From: Calothrix sp. FI2-JRJ7
GTDB lineage: Bacteria; Cyanobacteriota; Cyanobacteriia; Cyanobacteriales; Nostocaceae
Direction of reading: 5' to 3'
Length of the DNA: 64,000 bases
Assembly (NCBI GenBank): GCA_019359675.1
Contig: JAHHGX010000005.1
Coordinates: forward strand, 16,344-80,343
Within the stretch, counting starts at the first letter, position 1. The number at the start of each line of letters is the position of its first letter. Of this stretch, positions 36,406 through 45,400 are shown piece by piece. The notes under the pieces were generated by a model. The model did no database searches. It was not told the DNA's origin and worked only from the letters and a program-made list of their open reading frames with translations. The translations under genes were made by a program, and so were the position numbers.

Positions 36406-36756
36406 ATGTTGAAGAAATCTTTGGTTTTAGGCGTACTCGCAGCAATGGCAATGGCGCCAGCAGCATTTGCAAATGACCAAGTACAAGGTAACACCACTGT
36501 TACTGACATTAATGTAGGTGTCGTGGGTAATGGTAACAAAACCAGTGTTGACAATACAACAAATGTTGGTCAATACCAAACCAAGTATGAGTCTCGTGGC
36601 AGCAGATACCATCGAAGCTGTCGTCCTAGCGGCAACCAAGTTCAAGGTAATGTTACCGACACTGCAATTTCGACAGGAGTTGTTGGAAATCGTAACCGCA
36701 CTCGTGTGTCGAACGTGACTAACGTTAACCAAGTTCAGTCTGCTGGTTGCTATTAA
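36406..36756 (+). CDS. Curlin-like small secreted protein 1
   Basis: 116 residues. The signal peptide MLKKSLVLGVLAAMAMAPAA precedes two repeat blocks. Each has the pattern Q-x-Q-G-N, then GVVGNGN or GVVGNRN, then N-x-T-N-V-x-Q, spaced like the Q/N/G ladders of curlin (CsgA/CsgB) rungs. A basic linker with one Cys (SRYHRSCRPSG) separates the blocks, and the protein ends in Cys-Tyr. First member of an array of eight such genes. It probably forms a beta-solenoid or amyloid-like surface fibre; that is inference from repeat pattern. No CsgG-type secretion gene is nearby. Confidence 0.7.
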   Translation: MLKKSLVLGVLAAMAMAPAAFANDQVQGNTTVTDINVGVVGNGNKTSVDNTTNVGQYQTKYESRGSRYHRSCRPSGNQVQGNVTDTAISTGVVGNRNRTRVSNVTNVNQVQSAGCY

Positions 36757-36840
36757 TAAATAATTCCTGTTAATGACTTTTTATTTTAAGCACGCTTTGT
36801 GCTTACGACAATACACACACAACTATTAAGGTATATAACA

Positions 36841-37191
36841 ATGTTGAAGAAATCTTTGGTTTTAGGCGTACTCGCGGCAATGACATTGGCGCCAGCAGCT
36901 TTTGCAGGTAGTCAAACACAAGGTAACAGCACCGTTACCACCATCGAAGCAGGTGTTGTAGGTAATGGTAACAGAACCAACATCAAGAACGGAACCAATG
37001 TGAACCAATCTCAAAGCAAGTATGAGTCTCGTCGCGTTAAACGCCACACTCGTAAGTGCGCTGGTGGAAGCCAAACTCAAGGTAATGTTACTGACACTGC
37101 AATTAATGCAGGAGTTGTTGGAAATCGTAACAACACCCGCGTTCGCAATGTAACTAACGTTAATCAAGGTCAATCTGCTGCTTGTTACTAA
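36841..37191 (+). CDS. Curlin-like small secreted protein 2
   Basis: 116 residues. Start set at 36841 to match its paralogues; an upstream in-frame start exists but would break the signal peptide. Two curlin-like blocks (TQGNSTVTTIEAGVVGNGN and TQGNVTDTAINAGVVGNRN) flank a basic linker KYESRRVKRHTRKCAGG with one Cys; the end is AACY. Its mature part is identical to that of protein 3, so the duplication is recent. First of three genes on a 434-bp period. Confidence 0.7.
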   Translation: MLKKSLVLGVLAAMTLAPAAFAGSQTQGNSTVTTIEAGVVGNGNRTNIKNGTNVNQSQSKYESRRVKRHTRKCAGGSQTQGNVTDTAINAGVVGNRNNTRVRNVTNVNQGQSAACY

Positions 37192-37201
37192 ATTGACATG
37201 T

Positions 37202-37223
37202 GAGACGTTACGTGTAACGTCTC
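37202..37223. repeat. Hairpin between curlin-like genes (copy 1 of 3)
   Basis: GAGACGTTACGTGTAACGTCTC is nearly a full palindrome (stem GAGACGTTAC, loop GT). Identical copies lie at 37636 and 38070, exactly 434 and 868 bp on. They may end or attenuate transcripts between the genes. Confidence 0.75.
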
Positions 37224-37274
37224 TACAACAAACATTAAAACAACACACACACAACTAACTTAAGGTATATAACA

Positions 37275-37625
37275 ATGTTGAAGAAATCTTTGGTTTTAGG
37301 CGTACTCGCAGCAATGACAATGGCGCCAGCAGCTTTTGCAGGTAGTCAAACACAAGGTAACAGCACCGTTACCACCATCGAAGCAGGTGTTGTAGGTAAT
37401 GGTAACAGAACCAACATCAAGAACGGAACCAATGTGAACCAATCTCAAAGCAAGTATGAGTCTCGTCGCGTTAAACGCCACACTCGTAAGTGCGCTGGTG
37501 GAAGCCAAACTCAAGGTAATGTTACTGACACTGCAATTAATGCAGGAGTTGTTGGAAATCGTAACAACACCCGCGTTCGCAATGTAACTAACGTTAATCA
37601 AGGTCAATCTGCTGCTTGTTACTAA
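37275..37625 (+). CDS. Curlin-like small secreted protein 3
   Basis: 116 residues. It differs from protein 2 at a single residue in the signal peptide (Met for Leu) as far as I can see. Same two repeat blocks, basic Cys-containing linker and AACY end. The whole 434-bp unit, including the intergenic hairpin and the leader AACTTAAGGTATATAACA, has been copied. Identical mature products suggest dosage or very recent amplification. Confidence 0.7.
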   Translation: MLKKSLVLGVLAAMTMAPAAFAGSQTQGNSTVTTIEAGVVGNGNRTNIKNGTNVNQSQSKYESRRVKRHTRKCAGGSQTQGNVTDTAINAGVVGNRNNTRVRNVTNVNQGQSAACY

Positions 37626-37708
37626 ATTGACATGTGAGACGTTACGTGTAACGTCTCTACAACAAACATTAAAACAACACACACACAACTAACTTAAGGT
37701 ATATAACA

Positions 37709-38059
37709 ATGTTGAAGAAATCTTTGGTTTTAGGCGTACTCGCAGCAATGACAATGGTGCCAGCAGCTTTTGCAGGTAGTCAAACACAAGGTAACAGCAC
37801 CGTTACCACCATCGAAGCAGGTGTTGTAGGTAATGGTAACAGAACCAATATCAATAACAGAACTAATGTGAACCAATCTCAAAGCAAGTATGAGTCTCGT
37901 CGTGTGAAACGCCATTCTCGTAAGTGCGCTGGTGGAAGCCAAACTCAAGGTAATGTTACTGACACTGCAATTAATGCAGGAGTTGTTGGAAATCGCAATA
38001 ACACCCGCGTTCGTAACGTAACCAACGTTAATCAAGGTCAATCTGCTGCTTGTTACTAA
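37709..38059 (+). CDS. Curlin-like small secreted protein 4
   Basis: 116 residues. Like proteins 2 and 3, with a few changes (NINNRTNVNQ in place of NIKNGTNVNQ; RHSRKC in place of RHTRKC; a Val in the signal). Third unit of the 434-bp period. The changes lie in predicted rung loops and linker, so the fold pattern is kept. Confidence 0.7.
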   Translation: MLKKSLVLGVLAAMTMVPAAFAGSQTQGNSTVTTIEAGVVGNGNRTNINNRTNVNQSQSKYESRRVKRHSRKCAGGSQTQGNVTDTAINAGVVGNRNNTRVRNVTNVNQGQSAACY

Positions 38060-38142
38060 ATTGACATGTGAGACGTTACGTGTAACGTCTCTACAACAAA
38101 CATTAAAACAACACACACACAACTAACTTAAGGTATATAACA

Positions 38143-38493
38143 ATGTTGAAGAAATCTTTGGTTTTAGGCGTACTCGCAGCGATGACAATGGCACCCGCAG
38201 CTTTTGCAAATGACCAAGTACAAGGTAACAGCACCTATACCAACATTAATGCAGGCAGCGTAGGTCACGGTAACAGCAGTTATATTGATAACACAACTAA
38301 TGTTGGTCAATACCAAGACAAGTATGAATCTCGTCGTGGCAGACATCACAGAAATAAGTGTTCTGGTGGAAGCCAAACTCAAGGTAATGTTACTGATACT
38401 GCAATTAATGCAGGAGTTGTTGGAAATTACAATCGCACCCGTGTGTTGAATGAAACCAACGTTAACCAAGGTCAATCTGCTGCTTGCTACTAA
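38143..38493 (+). CDS. Curlin-like small secreted protein 5
   Basis: 116 residues. The first block resembles protein 1 (NDQVQGN, TTNVGQYQDKYESR) and the second resembles proteins 2-4 (SQTQGNVTDTAINAGVVGN), so it looks like a chimera. Linker RRGRHHRNKCSGG has one Cys; end is AACY. It starts exactly 434 bp after protein 4. Recombination between members of the array is the simplest explanation. Confidence 0.7.
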   Translation: MLKKSLVLGVLAAMTMAPAAFANDQVQGNSTYTNINAGSVGHGNSSYIDNTTNVGQYQDKYESRRGRHHRNKCSGGSQTQGNVTDTAINAGVVGNYNRTRVLNETNVNQGQSAACY

Positions 38494-38534
38494 ATTTATC
38501 AATATCAATATATATAGGAATAGTTAAAGCAGTC

Positions 38535-38873
38535 ATGTTTAAAAAGTCTTTGATTCTTGGTATACTTGCAGCTTTTGCAATGGCGCCTGTCGCATTTGCA
38601 GGTGAACAAGTCCAGGGTGATACCGGAAACACAAATATTAATGCTAGTAACGTTGGTAAAAACAACAGAATCCGTATTATCAACAGAACCTACGTTATTA
38701 GGTCACAAAGAAGAGCTAAGAAGCTTTTGTGTCAAACCCCTACCAATCAAACTCAAGGAGGCGCCAACGACACAAACATCTCAGCGGCAAACAACGGAAA
38801 TCGTAATCGTATCAAAATTACTAATACTAACGTTGTTCAAGGTCAACAATCTGCTGCCTGTTCTAATAGCTAA
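38535..38873 (+). CDS. Curlin-like small secreted protein 6 (diverged)
   Basis: Start set at 38535 (MFKKSLILGILAAFAMAPVA), the signal peptide conserved in the array; an upstream start adds 17 residues. 112 residues with the same design: GEQVQGDTGNTNINASNVG, then a basic linker with Cys (RRAKKLLCQTP), then TQGGANDTNISAANNGNRN and VVQGQQSAACSNS. It has diverged more than members 1-5 but keeps both blocks and Cys positions. Confidence 0.65.
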   Translation: MFKKSLILGILAAFAMAPVAFAGEQVQGDTGNTNINASNVGKNNRIRIINRTYVIRSQRRAKKLLCQTPTNQTQGGANDTNISAANNGNRNRIKITNTNVVQGQQSAACSNS

Positions 38874-38906
38874 TACACAAAAACACAACTAATTAGGTAT
38901 ACAAAA

Positions 38907-39233
38907 ATGAAAAATTCTATCTACGCTCTTGGTTTATTAGCTGCTGTACTTATGATTCCTAATGCAGCATTCGCTGGTTCCAAACAAGACGCAAATCAAG
39001 AACTCAATCAATCTGTATATGTTAATGGTTCTGGCAACTCAGCCAATGTTAACGGTACCCAAATTACAACTCAAAACCAACGTAAAAGAGCATATTGCAG
39101 CCATCGCTCTGGTTCTCAACGTCAATATTCCGACCAACTTATGAATCAGAATGTTGGAATTGTAGGGCGCCGTAACACAGTCAACGTTAACGGAACGCAG
39201 AAAACAACCCAACAACAAGCCAGAGGTTGCTAA
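38907..39233 (+). CDS. Curlin-like small secreted protein 7 (diverged)
   Basis: 108 residues. Signal peptide (MKNSIYALGLLAAVLMIP to AFA). The two blocks are shorter: ANQELNQSVYVNGSGNSANV and MNQNVGIVGRRNTVNVNG, each followed by TQxTTQxQ. A basic Cys-containing linker (RKRAYCSHRSG) and C-terminal Cys are kept. It shares architecture more than sequence with members 1-6, and may be a minor or capping subunit by analogy with curli. Confidence 0.6.
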   Translation: MKNSIYALGLLAAVLMIPNAAFAGSKQDANQELNQSVYVNGSGNSANVNGTQITTQNQRKRAYCSHRSGSQRQYSDQLMNQNVGIVGRRNTVNVNGTQKTTQQQARGC

Positions 39234-39235
39234 TA

Positions 39236-39313
39236 GAAACCGGGTTTCTACGCATTCATTGTCGCAGACAAATCTTTATTTATATTACAAATATCGACAA
39301 GAAACCCGGTTTC
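39236..39313. repeat. GAAACCGGG repeat element
   Basis: GAAACCGGGTTTC at 39236 and GAAACCCGGTTTC at 39301 flank an interior that begins TACGCATTCATTGTCGCAGA, the same as in the MITE at 12.56 kb. Confidence 0.7.
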
Positions 39314-39345
39314 TTTAATTTATCATCACATATACGGAGAAAATC

Positions 39346-39702
39346 ATGAAACTAAAATTAATTGCTCTCGCTACTGCAATGAGTGTAATGCCAACACTGG
39401 TTCCTACACTTACACCAAAAGCTAGCGCCACCTGCATTAACGTTGCTGTTGATAACCAAATTGCAGTTAGCGGCAAACCAGCAAACCAAAGAAGAAATAC
39501 CAGTCAAAGCATCAGCAAAGATTGTTTTGGTAATACCTCTACTGCAACTGGGACCCAAGTTTACACAGGAGGAGGTAAAGCCAACCAAACCATCAATAGA
39601 ACCCAACATCTATCTGGTGGTAAAAACCCAACAGGTGTAAGAATGCCACATATTAACATTAATGTTGGCACTCAAGTAAACGTACCTGTTCGCAAGCGCT
39701 AA
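39346..39702 (+). CDS. Small secreted Gln/Asn/Thr-rich protein, end of the curlin-like array
   Basis: 118 residues. Signal peptide to about Ala27 (KASA), then CINVAVDNQIAVSGKPANQR, SISKDCFGNTSTATGTQVYT, HININVGTQVNVPVRKR. The N/Q/T-rich strands and two Cys recall its neighbours, but the two-block layout is lost. ACGGAGAAAATC precedes the ATG. I regard it as a distant member or associated subunit. Confidence 0.55.
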   Translation: MKLKLIALATAMSVMPTLVPTLTPKASATCINVAVDNQIAVSGKPANQRRNTSQSISKDCFGNTSTATGTQVYTGGGKANQTINRTQHLSGGKNPTGVRMPHININVGTQVNVPVRKR

Positions 39703-39709
39703 TTTACAA

Positions 39710-39740
39710 AAACCGGGTTTCTTCTTCGGAAACCCGGTTT
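39710..39740 (+). terminator. GAAACC-type terminator hairpin
   Basis: AAACCGGGTTTC and GAAACCCGGTTT form a perfect 12-bp stem with a 7-base loop, 8 bp after the stop of the last array gene. Confidence 0.7.
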
Positions 39741-39873
39741 CTTGTGTAACAAATTGTTGCCCCCTCCTGGGGGCTTTCGACATTGTTGGATAAATTAGTG
39801 GTAGAGGTCAGATATATTTGGTCTCTACATTTAGATTTAGACATTATTTACTTTTTATCTCTAATGAAAACTT

Positions 39874-40446
39874 ATGCGAAAACTACTTCTTTACGGTCTT
39901 CCCCTTGGCTTAATTATTAGCCTGTTCAGCTTGTTCAGCAATAATTCTTATAGCCAGCAAACTTCGACGGTAAAAACTAATATTAGCTCAAAACAAACTT
40001 CCTCTCCCAACCTACTAAAAAGCTCCGCACGTCCAATAGAAGACGACTCAGATGAAGACACAGAAGATGTCGATGATGATAACGTCAACTTTACATCTTC
40101 CAATACTCAAATATCAGATAATACAAACATTCAAAGCGATAGCTTAAATATAAGTGCAGCAAATCGTAGACAACCTCACATACTCAAAATCAACTCTGGT
40201 GGCGCCAAAATACGAGGAACAATCAAAATTAATGGAAAAATAGTTAGGCGCCTAAATGGTAACCAATCGCAGATTAATTTATCACCTTACTTAACTAGAG
40301 GACAGAAAAAAGTAGAAATATCAGGTAGTTACACACCAGCAACAGCATCTGTAAATGTAGAAATGAAGAGTAACGACAACAATATCACCCAGCAAACAAG
40401 CGGAGATGGAATCATAAATTACACCTTAAATTTAAACGTAGAGTAG
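39874..40446 (+). CDS. Secreted protein of unknown function with acidic segment
   Basis: 190 residues. Signal peptide about 1-27 (LLLYGLPLGLIISLFSLF). Residues about 48-70 are strongly acidic (EDDSDEDTEDVDDDN). The C-terminal half (KINSGGAKIRGTIKINGKIV, GQKKVEISGSYTPATASVNV) reads as beta strands of an exported beta-sandwich. No known family comes to mind. It follows the curlin-like array and could be an accessory or calcium-binding factor. Its stop TAG is supplied by a TAGGGTGCGTGA hairpin repeat. Confidence 0.6.
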   Translation: MRKLLLYGLPLGLIISLFSLFSNNSYSQQTSTVKTNISSKQTSSPNLLKSSARPIEDDSDEDTEDVDDDNVNFTSSNTQISDNTNIQSDSLNISAANRRQPHILKINSGGAKIRGTIKINGKIVRRLNGNQSQINLSPYLTRGQKKVEISGSYTPATASVNVEMKSNDNNITQQTSGDGIINYTLNLNVE

Positions 40447-40508
40447 GGTGCGTGAAAGCCATTACAAACCACAAATAAAACGCAAAATCAAACATCTTTC
40501 ACGCACCA
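40444..40508. repeat. GGTGCGTGA hairpin repeat overlapping a stop codon
   Basis: TAGGGTGCGTGAAAGCC begins at the TAG stop of the preceding gene; the right arm CTTTCACGCACCA ends at 40508. Confidence 0.8.
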
Positions 40509-40619
40509 ATATATAATTTTACACGAGTATATTTCCGGAAAAGGATTATACACATTTTTATCATAATTACGGTTGTGATAACAATAGTGTGCCCTTTTGC
40601 GGCATATGCTCTGTAATTA

Positions 40620-40756
40620 CAGCAGATTGCGAGTAAATGAGGTACACCAATATTTGTCGTATAAATAGGTAAAATAGAAACTCTACCTAATTTGATTAAT
40701 TACTAACATTTTAGACATTTTTCAATTACTGTACCTCACCAACCTGCAATCTGCTG
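40620..40756. mobile_element. 137-bp MITE with CAGCAGATTGC ends and TA duplication
   Basis: The left end CAGCAGATTGCGAGTAAATG continuing AGGTACA and the right end TGTACCTCACCAACC then TGCAATCTGCTG are inverted repeats. TA flanks both sides (40618-40619 and 40757-40758), the target duplication of IS630/Tc1-type elements. The left 27 bases match the left end of the IS630-type element at 63878 with one difference. There is no coding capacity; it is a non-autonomous derivative. Confidence 0.85.
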
Positions 40757-40757
40757 T

Positions 40758-41006
40758 ATGCTTAAAAAACTTTACAACCTAAATCTGATATTTTTACTTA
40801 CATTATTATTTTTAATTTTTAGTACTATCCCTTACGAAACTGCTAAAGAGGTACTTATGTACAAATTTTACAGTCTAGAATTATACAATCTTAAACCTCA
40901 ATACTTAGAAAATGTGAACCACGGTTCACATTTTGGTTCCAAGGCGCCAATTTTAAACATCTCTGTGAACTCTCGTGGTCTCTGTGGTAAAAATTATTCA
41001 AATTGA
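40758..41006 (+). CDS. Doubtful short hydrophobic-start protein
   Basis: 82 codons beginning at the A of the MITE target duplication, so the start codon was made by the insertion if the frame is used. The first 27 residues are hydrophobic (LNLIFLLTLLFLIFS); the rest is polar with no family. Without a ribosome-binding site it may not be translated. Confidence 0.2.
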   Translation: MLKKLYNLNLIFLLTLLFLIFSTIPYETAKEVLMYKFYSLELYNLKPQYLENVNHGSHFGSKAPILNISVNSRGLCGKNYSN

Positions 41007-41095
41007 TAGGAGGGGCGCCTTTTTCAAGCGTTCGAGAGAAAGCGCTCCCGTATGAAAATCCAGAAAATATAGTAAATTTTGATGTTTCAGAGCCG

Positions 41096-41449
41096 TTATG
41101 AGGTATAAATTTCTTTTTTAAGTCGCAGCGACCAATTTTGGGCTACTGTCGCAACTTCAGTTCTAGCTTCTGGGTTTGTCCAAATTTCTGACCAATCAAA
41201 TAGCCAACGGGTAAGGACACGTCCTAAATCAACTAGTTCAAAAGAAGAGTCAATATCGATATCGACGAGTTGCGATACTATCCATTCGATATAATATCGG
41301 CTTTCGCGCATCAAGCTCACAATTTTATCTGGGTCTGTACTGCTTGAGGTGAGCGATTGAATTTGGTCGAGGTGCTTCGCTAAGTAATTTAACTGCGTGG
41401 GAATGTCCTGAAGTTGAAAGCGTTCTTGCTCGAAAGTGACTGCGTTCAT
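41096..41449 (-). CDS. Conserved-looking protein of unknown function
   Basis: 117 residues, mostly helical and acidic (IPTQLNYLAKHLDQIQSLT, YYIEWIVSQLVDIDIDSSFE, NWSLRLKKEIYTS). No domain recognised. It begins 2 bp after the stop of the DUF5674 gene, so the two form one operon. Its pairing with a DUF5674 gene suggests a two-gene unit whose role I cannot state; a small antitoxin-like partner is one option. Confidence 0.65.
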   Translation of the reverse strand: MNAVTFEQERFQLQDIPTQLNYLAKHLDQIQSLTSSSTDPDKIVSLMRESRYYIEWIVSQLVDIDIDSSFELVDLGRVLTRWLFDWSEIWTNPEARTEVATVAQNWSLRLKKEIYTS

Positions 41450-41451
41450 AT

Positions 41452-41778
41452 TTATCCCAGAAACTCTGTAATGATTTGGGTAACCCGTTCTTTTATATTA
41501 GCGTCAAGTATCTCCATTGACCTGTTTTGACGGGGACGGAGGTTAACCATTGAATCAAAGGTCATTCTACCAGTTAAAGGCATATAGGCGGCAGCCCATA
41601 TATCCCACTGTCTGCTTCCTTCTCTGATTAGCACTTGCTCGCAGTCGTAATGCATTTCCCCACCACCTGCAAGTATGCGACGCTCAATGTCAACAGCCAC
41701 TTTAATATAAAATTTCAGTTCTAGAAGCATTTGCTCTAATTGTTCTGGCGTTGCGGGTGAGTCGAGAATTATAATCAA
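41452..41778 (-). CDS. DUF5674 family protein
   Basis: 108 residues, full-length. YIKVAVDIERRILAGGGEMH, YDCEQVLIREGSRQWDIWAA and VNLRPRQNRSMEI are the conserved stretches I associate with DUF5674. The family is widespread in cyanobacteria and has no established function. It is first of a two-gene minus-strand operon. AAGGAGATAATC precedes the ATG. Confidence 0.8.
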   Translation of the reverse strand: MIIILDSPATPEQLEQMLLELKFYIKVAVDIERRILAGGGEMHYDCEQVLIREGSRQWDIWAAAYMPLTGRMTFDSMVNLRPRQNRSMEILDANIKERVTQIITEFLG

Positions 41779-41993
41779 CGATTATCTCCTTATATCCTGT
41801 TGCGAGCGACATCCAAGGAACGTTTATTACTATACAACTTTGGGTAATCATGAAGGCAGATTAAAAATAAGTTTTTCACTTCCATCTTCTTTAATCGAGA
41901 AGTGCGAGAAATTTTTCTAAATTTTGCTTATTTGTTAAATATGTTACCTGCTTTTTATACGTATTCTTATTACAAATCATAGCAAACCATTAT

Positions 41994-42092
41994 ATTATGT
42001 CTGGTTACGTAACCGTAATAAAATCCTCGTAGAGACCGAATTAATTCGGTCTCTACATTGTCGGGAATTATGGGCAATCAACCGGACATGAT
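41994..42092. mobile_element. 99-bp nested-hairpin MITE, copy 1
   Basis: Ends ATTATGTCTGGTT and AACCGGACATGAT are inverted repeats. The centre (42029-42056) is a GTAGAGACCGAATT / AATTCGGTCTCTAC hairpin. Its reverse complement aligns over the whole length with the 99-bp element at 52445. The inner stem is changed but still paired. Confidence 0.8.
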
Positions 42093-42211
42093 ATTACTCG
42101 GAGTCTCCCCCTAATGGATGAAAAACGCTCGGTCTATCTCCAACTCATCAAAGACTTTAACATACGATAGGGGAGCAAGTGGCGCCTCTGCGGTTGCAAA
42201 TTCCCAAATTT

Positions 42212-42346
42212 TTAACTTTTTCCGGCTAACCAATTACAAAAATTAGGATGATAGAAACTGTATCTAGTTTCCTTATCGATTTGCTGTTGTTGTAAAAACT
42301 TAAACCAACTGTCTAACACTTCTTCTCCGTCATAATCAGCTTCATC
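42212..42346 (-). pseudogene. Short orphan coding fragment
   Basis: A minus-strand frame without start reads DEADYDGEEVLDSWFKFLQ, then DKETRYSFYHPNFCNWL and a stop. It has the look of a real C terminus but a stop precedes it directly. The family is unknown. The rest of 42093-42467 holds nothing clear. Confidence 0.35.
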
Positions 42347-42467
42347 TCAGCGATGATTGGAAATTTATTTTTTTGATAAAATTGGCGCCTTTGGTTTGAT
42401 TGCGGAATTAACCGGGGCGGGTTTATAATGGTTGTCTGTGCTTTGTAGGTTATCGGTTAACCCACCC

Positions 42468-45400
42468 CTACAGTCTGGTTTCATATTCGATTAATGCTCT
42501 ACTGTCTTCTGATAAATCTGTTGAACCTCGTAATAATATTTCTTCGTTGATTCGATATATTAAATTGTATCTGAATGGTTCATCGACGAGAAAGACTCGT
42601 GATACTGATAATGAGAAGTTTCTATTTACGTTAAATCCTGCTTCTGCTGCTAATCCTAATACTGATGAACTTCTATTTGTGCTGCGGTTGTTGATGACTG
42701 TGGGATATAAACGTAGTTCACTTAACCCTATTGTTTGACCAAGTGAACTGATTATTCCTTGTAGGGGTGTTAATATTCTATTTCCTGCTGCGGATATTAT
42801 TCCTAGTCCTCCGTCTTGTTGGTTGAATGCGTTTATTATAGTCCCCCCTATTAAAGATACTATTTCGGCTCTATTGCGTCTTGGGTCACTTGTTAATTCT
42901 AAGTTGTCATTTATTTTGCTTGCTGGACCGTTGACACGTGCGAATACACGCACACTGCGTAATGTACCTAAGCTTGTTACTGGAACTTCATTTATTTCAC
43001 CCGATATTGATGATGTGGGTAGTCGAGTTGCATTTGATTCTGGTACTATTGCTAACAATCTTACGTTCAGTATTGGGTCTAAACCTAGACTTGGTGTAAA
43101 CGTTGCTGTTTGCTCGTATCCCCGTTCTAATACAAATTGTGTGGCAAATAAGTTGATTTGTCCCCCTGTTAAGTTGATTACTCCTTGGGGAAGCGGTTTT
43201 TCTAATGTACCATTTATCGTTAAGGCGCCTTTTGCATCGAAATTCAAAAAGTCTTGATTTGTTAAACTCGATAAAAGTGGGTTAGTTAAATTTGTTGGCA
43301 ATAGGTCACTTGTAACCCGCACATTATCCTCTAATATTAATCTTAGTCCCGAAAACCCAATGGGAGGACGCGGTGTTGTATTATTTTCGCTAGTTGGTGT
43401 TTCATTTTCTTTTGTCTCTAATCCTTCTTGTTGTGGTTGCTGTCGTTGTTGTCTAGACCGTTGAGTTATTGATACTTCTCCTGAAGCTAGTCTTATTGTT
43501 CCACCTAATACTGGTTTGACTGCACTTCCTGTAACAACCGCATCTCCACTAACTCCCCCTTCATACAGTCCTTGTAATCTCACATTCAGGTCATTTAATG
43601 ATACTGTCAAAGGATTATTTACTGTTTGCTGCTCAAATATTGCTAAACTTCCTGCTGCTGTTACTTTTTCTCTATTATATAGAGCTTCTAAATTCTGCAC
43701 ATTTACGACATTACGGTCAAATTGCACGGCGCCTGTTACATTAGTTAAAGGCTCTGTTAATGCTACCGTTGTTAAAGTCGCATTATTCACGTTTGCTGTT
43801 CCGGTTATCGTCGGTTGACTTAATGTTCCCCCTATTGCTACATTTACCTCTCCCGTACCATCAACCCAGTTAACTTGGTCGGTAAGTACGTTCAACAACG
43901 ATAACCCATCATCTTTGACATTCGCTGTGATATTTATTTGGTTACTATCTGGTTTGGCGCCGAATGGTATTGCAGCAGGTATACTACCTATAATATTAAG
44001 TGGTTGTGCCGAAGTTGCCGCTACTGTACTACCAAAATTTAAACGCGCATTATTTAAATTAAAACTCAACTGTGCGCTTTTTATCGGTTTAGAGTTCAAC
44101 GTCGCATTTGCCAGGGAAACATCCCCTTTCGCACTCGGATTTGTTAAACTACCACTCAGCGTTGTTAATGCGTTTATTTCACCTGTTGCATTAATCGGTA
44201 ATCTGCCAAACCGTTGTAATGCTGAAATAGGTAAGTTAGATACTTGTACCTGTCCTGATAAGTCTTTTTGTCCCAACTGTCCTGTAAATGCTAAAAGTCC
44301 ACCTTCAAAACCTACTCGTAACGGTTGCAATGTTAATGTACCATCCGTAAAACCACCATTTGCTGTTACTTCACCAATATTGTAAGTTCCCCATTCCACA
44401 TTTGAACCATTTACATTAAAGTTCGTATTTAACCCCGACTGTAACGAACCTGTTACATCCAGTTTCGCACTGATTAAACCTTGTAATTCTGAAAGTGCTG
44501 GTATACCCGTTGCTTCTTGTTGTTGCTCAACTGCTTCCTGTTTAGCTATAACATCTGTAATCTCTTTAAATATATCCAACTGCGTTAACAAACTCACATC
44601 CTGCGGTATATATAACTCAGTTGTTGGTCTTAGTACTGAAGCTCCTGCTAATTGTGGAGACTCTACACCCGTTAACAAATCTTGAAAGTCATAAATACTC
44701 AATGCTTGTAAAAGGTTTTCGATTCTGGCTTGATTTACCGAAGCTTGAACTTGAACTTGACGATTTCCTTGTGTCTCTACACTACCATTCAACGATATTA
44801 AACTATCACCGACTTGAAATTGCCCATTTTTTAGACTTGCGGTTCCATTTGTAAAGTCAAAGCTTCCTGTAAATGCTTCTCCTGCTATTCTACCAATTCT
44901 AGGTTGAACCACAGCAACGGCGCCACTTGCATTTCTCGTTCTAATATTCGCAACAACGTTACCTGATATATTCCCTGCTAACGGTTGCAAATTAGGGATA
45001 TTCGCAGGAACGAGACTTCTTAAAACAGCTACAGGAAAGTTTTCTGCACTGGCAATTAAATTATCTCCCTCTGTCCTACCCTTTGCGACACTTTCCCCAC
45101 GTTGAATTATAAAGTCTCTAGGTAAATTATCGGCGCCTAGATTCACTGCTATTCTATCCTGTTTGTTACCCACTAAATTCAAAGCGGCGCCCGTTCCACC
45201 AGCATAACTCACACTTCCTGTCAAAACTGGGTCGAACGCTAAGTTATTTACAGCAAAATTCCGTAACTCCAAATTTCCATTGGCAACAGGTGTCTTTAAA
45301 TTACCCGTGACATTTCCTGTAAAATCTACTCTACCAGCCAAAGCTAAATTTGGTATTGTTACTGGCGCCTGTTGTAAGTTAAAGTTACGTGCAGCAACAT

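Noticed and set aside
36427..38508. Long minus-strand frames opposite each curlin-like gene
   Set aside because: They repeat with the same period because the plus-strand genes do, are Cys/Val-rich without start signals, and the plus frames have signal peptides and consistent ends.
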